From Ectothiorhodospiraceae bacterium (GTDB lineage Bacteria; Pseudomonadota; Gammaproteobacteria; Thiohalomonadales; Thiohalomonadaceae), in NCBI GenBank assembly GCA_007125455.1, contig SLDE01000122.1, positions 1 through 8,462 of the forward strand: a stretch of 8,462 nt of DNA, given 5' to 3'. Under the pieces are notes generated by a model. That model was not told the origin of the DNA and searched no databases. It saw only the letters and a program-made list of their open reading frames with translations. Below, piece after piece: positions 7,268 through 8,462 of the stretch (positions are counted from its first letter, which is position 1; every line of letters starts with the position of its first letter). Both the position numbers and the translations under genes were made by a program.

Positions 7268-7297
7268 CCTTGCCCCTTTCACCTTGCCCCTTGCCCC
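7268..7297 (-). repeat. Distal C-rich heptamer array
   Basis: Heptamers CCTTGCC (7268-7274), CCTTTCA (7275-7281), CCTTGCC (7282-7288) and CCTTGCC (7289-7295) run in a strict 7-nt register. On the - strand these are GGGGCAA-type units, the same family as the other two arrays, in inverted orientation to the one after flgL. The array ends 11 nt before the sigma-54-type promoter. Confidence 0.8.
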
Positions 7298-7308
7298 TGT
7301 TCTTATAG

Positions 7309-7325
7309 TTGGCACACTTCCTGCA
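7309..7325 (+). promoter_or_regulatory. Candidate sigma-54 (RpoN) promoter for flagellin
   Basis: TTGGCAC at 7309-7315, five bases, then CTGCA at 7321-7325 match the sigma-54 pattern TTGGCAC-N5-TTGCA. The invariant GG (7311-7312) and GC (7323-7324) are separated by exactly 10 nt. Transcription would start near 7336, leaving a leader of about 100 nt. Sigma-54 flagellin promoters are known, for example Vibrio flaA, and require an activator of the FlrC/FleR type, which is not encoded in this window. Confidence 0.75.
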
Positions 7326-7338
7326 TTTTCCACTGCAA

Positions 7339-7416
7339 GGCGTCGTTCCCATGACGCCATGGTGTAGACATCACCACGGAAATAAGCGACGCATAAGGCG
7401 TTCACCCCGTGGTGAA
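7339..7416 (+). promoter_or_regulatory. Highly structured flagellin leader
   Basis: Several perfect inverted repeats crowd the predicted 5' leader. Hairpin A is GGCGTC (7339-7344) with GACGCC (7353-7358). Hairpin B is TGGTG (7360-7364) with CACCA (7372-7376). Hairpin C is ACGC (7389-7392) with GCGT (7398-7401). Hairpin D is TTCACC (7401-7406) with GGTGAA (7411-7416). A competing 9-bp pairing joins TCACCACGG (7371-7379) to CCGTGGTGA (7407-7415), encloses C and excludes both B and D. The last arm ends 7 nt before the Shine-Dalgarno site. The structure may control mRNA stability or translation; alternatively the palindromes are DNA sites for a sigma-54 activator binding downstream of the start. 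Confidence 0.6.
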
Positions 7417-7436
7417 TATGAATAGGAGGAAGTGTC

Positions 7437-8462
7437 GTGTCCCAGGTTATTAATACCAATATCATGTCGCTGAATGCGCAACGCAATCTGGCAGGAACCT
7501 CAACCGAACTGGCCACTGCGCTGGAACGCCTCTCCTCCGGCTTGCGTATCAACAGTGCCAAGGATGATGCCGCCGGTCTGGCGATCACCGAGCGCTTTAC
7601 CACTCAAATTCGTGGCCTTAATCAGGCGGTAAGAAACGCCAACGATGGTATCTCCCTGGCGCAGACCGGCGAAGGTGCCTTGGCCGAGATGAATAACAAC
7701 CTGCAGCGCATCCGTGAGCTGGCGGTGCAGTCTGCCAATGCCACCAACTCCGACTCGGATCGCGCCGCCCTCGACCAGGAGGTGCAACAGCGCCTGGCCG
7801 AGATCGATCGCATCGCACAACAGACCTCCTTCAATGGCCGCAAGATCCTCGACGGTAGCTTTGGTAACGCCCTCTTTCAGGTGGGTGCCAACGTGGGCGA
7901 AACCATCAATATCGATTTGGAAACCAGCATGCGTCTGCGTTCCATCGGGGATATCGCCACGGCCGAGTCGGTGGACCTGCGTGAGCTGATGACCGAGGGT
8001 GAGCCTACCCACACCTTTAATGGTTTTGATCGCCTGGACTTTGGCGCAGGCGATGGTGTCAGCGGCACGGTAAACATTAACGACACTGAGTACACTATTA
8101 CCGATGTGGGCAGCTTGGAAGACCTTGCTGCCCTACTGGATGCCGCACCTGAGGTCAGCGTGCAGGCGGTCGATGGCAATCTGGTCTTTACCCTGGAAGA
8201 AGGGATAGAGGATAACATCGCCATCGACTTCGACTTGATCGACAGTGCTGGCACTGCAGCCAATATCGAAGAGGCCGATACGCCTATTACCGTTACAGAC
8301 GCAACGATTACCGAGGCAACGGACACCTTGGATGCCACAACACTGGATCTTACTGCAGGTAATTTCTCTGCCGACGGTGAGGTTACCCTGTCAGTGGATG
8401 ACGCGGCTGTTACCGTAGACATTAGCGCTGTGACGGATATGGATGACCTTGCCGCTGCTATC
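7437..8462 (+). CDS. fliC: Flagellin, N-terminal 342 residues (runs off the window)
   Basis: The frame is open from GTG 7437 to the window edge. The start follows AGGAGGA (7424-7430) with 6-nt spacing. The N-terminus SQVINTNIMSLNAQRNL, then ALERLSSGLRINSAKDDAAG and ISLAQTGEGALAEMNNNLQR, is unmistakable flagellin D0/D1 sequence, continuing through SFNGRKILDG and FQVGANVGETINIDL to about residue 165. Beyond about residue 190 lies the variable surface region, rich in Asp, Thr and Ala. It has an IN-like repeat at about 208-263 (TVNINDTEY, then SLEDLAALLDA, then DGNLVFTLEEG) and the beginning of another at about 315-342. The conserved C-terminal D1/D0 half is not in the window, so total length is unknown. 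It would assemble into the filament on FlgL. The GTG start is noteworthy for so abundant a protein. It has its own sigma-54-type promoter and structured leader. Confidence 0.95.
   Translation, partial: MSQVINTNIMSLNAQRNLAGTSTELATALERLSSGLRINSAKDDAAGLAITERFTTQIRGLNQAVRNANDGISLAQTGEGALAEMNNNLQRIRELAVQSANATNSDSDRAALDQEVQQRLAEIDRIAQQTSFNGRKILDGSFGNALFQVGANVGETINIDLETSMRLRSIGDIATAESVDLRELMTEGEPTHTFNGFDRLDFGAGDGVSGTVNINDTEYTITDVGSLEDLAALLDAAPEVSVQAVDGNLVFTLEEGIEDNIAIDFDLIDSAGTAANIEEADTPITVTDATITEATDTLDATTLDLTAGNFSADGEVTLSVDDAAVTVDISAVTDMDDLAAAI

Noticed and set aside
6899..7297. CRISPR-like or satellite interpretation of the repeated blocks
   Set aside because: Units are 7-8 nt with no unique spacers, so this is simple tandem repetition and not a CRISPR array.
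7056..7352. Reverse-strand frame of 98 codons over the C-rich arrays
   Set aside because: The product is mostly Gly/Lys/Gln low complexity from translating the repeats, and it spans the predicted flagellin promoter; no ribosome binding site or domain is seen.
7418..7453. Eleven-codon upstream frame (ATG 7418) overlapping the flagellin start
   Set aside because: It has no Shine-Dalgarno site of its own and its sequence is the flagellin ribosome binding site itself, so it is most likely chance.
7464..7466. ATG at 7464 as the flagellin start
   Set aside because: It would remove the conserved first nine residues of the flagellin N-terminal helix and has no ribosome binding site, while GTG 7437 has both.
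7064..7603. Reverse-strand frame of 179 codons over the gap and the flagellin start
   Set aside because: It overlaps the conserved flagellin N-terminus in antisense and the repeat arrays; no coding signature.

Overview
This window is a stretch of a polar-type flagellar gene cluster from a G+C-rich Gram-negative bacterium, most likely a gammaproteobacterium. The lipoprotein L-ring protein FlgH and the P-ring protein FlgI imply an outer membrane. FlgJ is the two-domain rod cap plus muramidase form typical of Beta/Gammaproteobacteria. The order flgG-flgH-flgI-flgJ-flgK-flgL followed by a flagellin gene, all on the + strand, is the arrangement seen in groups such as Vibrio, Pseudomonas and many sulfur-oxidising gammaproteobacteria. 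A genus cannot be named from the sequence alone.

Layout. Positions 1-99 hold the last 32 codons of flgG (distal rod). flgH (118-798) and flgI (813-1913) are tightly spaced with good Shine-Dalgarno sites. A 63-nt gap with a hairpin precedes flgJ (1977-2972), which lacks a clear Shine-Dalgarno site. A near-consensus sigma-28 promoter lies inside the 3' end of flgJ (2941-2967) and would drive flgK (3017-5683) and flgL (5694-6890), the two hook-filament junction proteins. FlgK is enlarged to 888 residues by a central insertion with two flagellin-IN-like repeats, and one similar repeat is in FlgL. A 546-nt non-flagellar gap (6891-7436) follows. It holds a purine-rich array of 7-nt repeats, a short remnant of a four-helix-bundle/S23-family gene, two pyrimidine-rich arrays in the opposite orientation, and the control region of the flagellin gene. 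The flagellin gene (fliC-like, GTG start at 7437) runs off the right edge at 8462, and its variable region also contains IN-like repeats.

How the genes work together. FlgG, FlgH, FlgI and FlgJ build the rod, its bushings through the peptidoglycan and outer membrane, and the hole in the peptidoglycan. FlgK and FlgL join hook to filament, and the flagellin polymerises beyond them. The promoters suggest split control: sigma-28 for flgKL and sigma-54 (a perfectly spaced GG-N10-GC element at 7309-7325) for flagellin. The predicted flagellin leader is unusually rich in inverted repeats that can form mutually exclusive structures.

The coding part is ordinary flagellar machinery. The places most worth a second look are the gap between flgL and the flagellin gene (opposed G-rich arrays around an S23 remnant), the structured flagellin leader, and the IN-like modules shared by FlgK, FlgL and flagellin.
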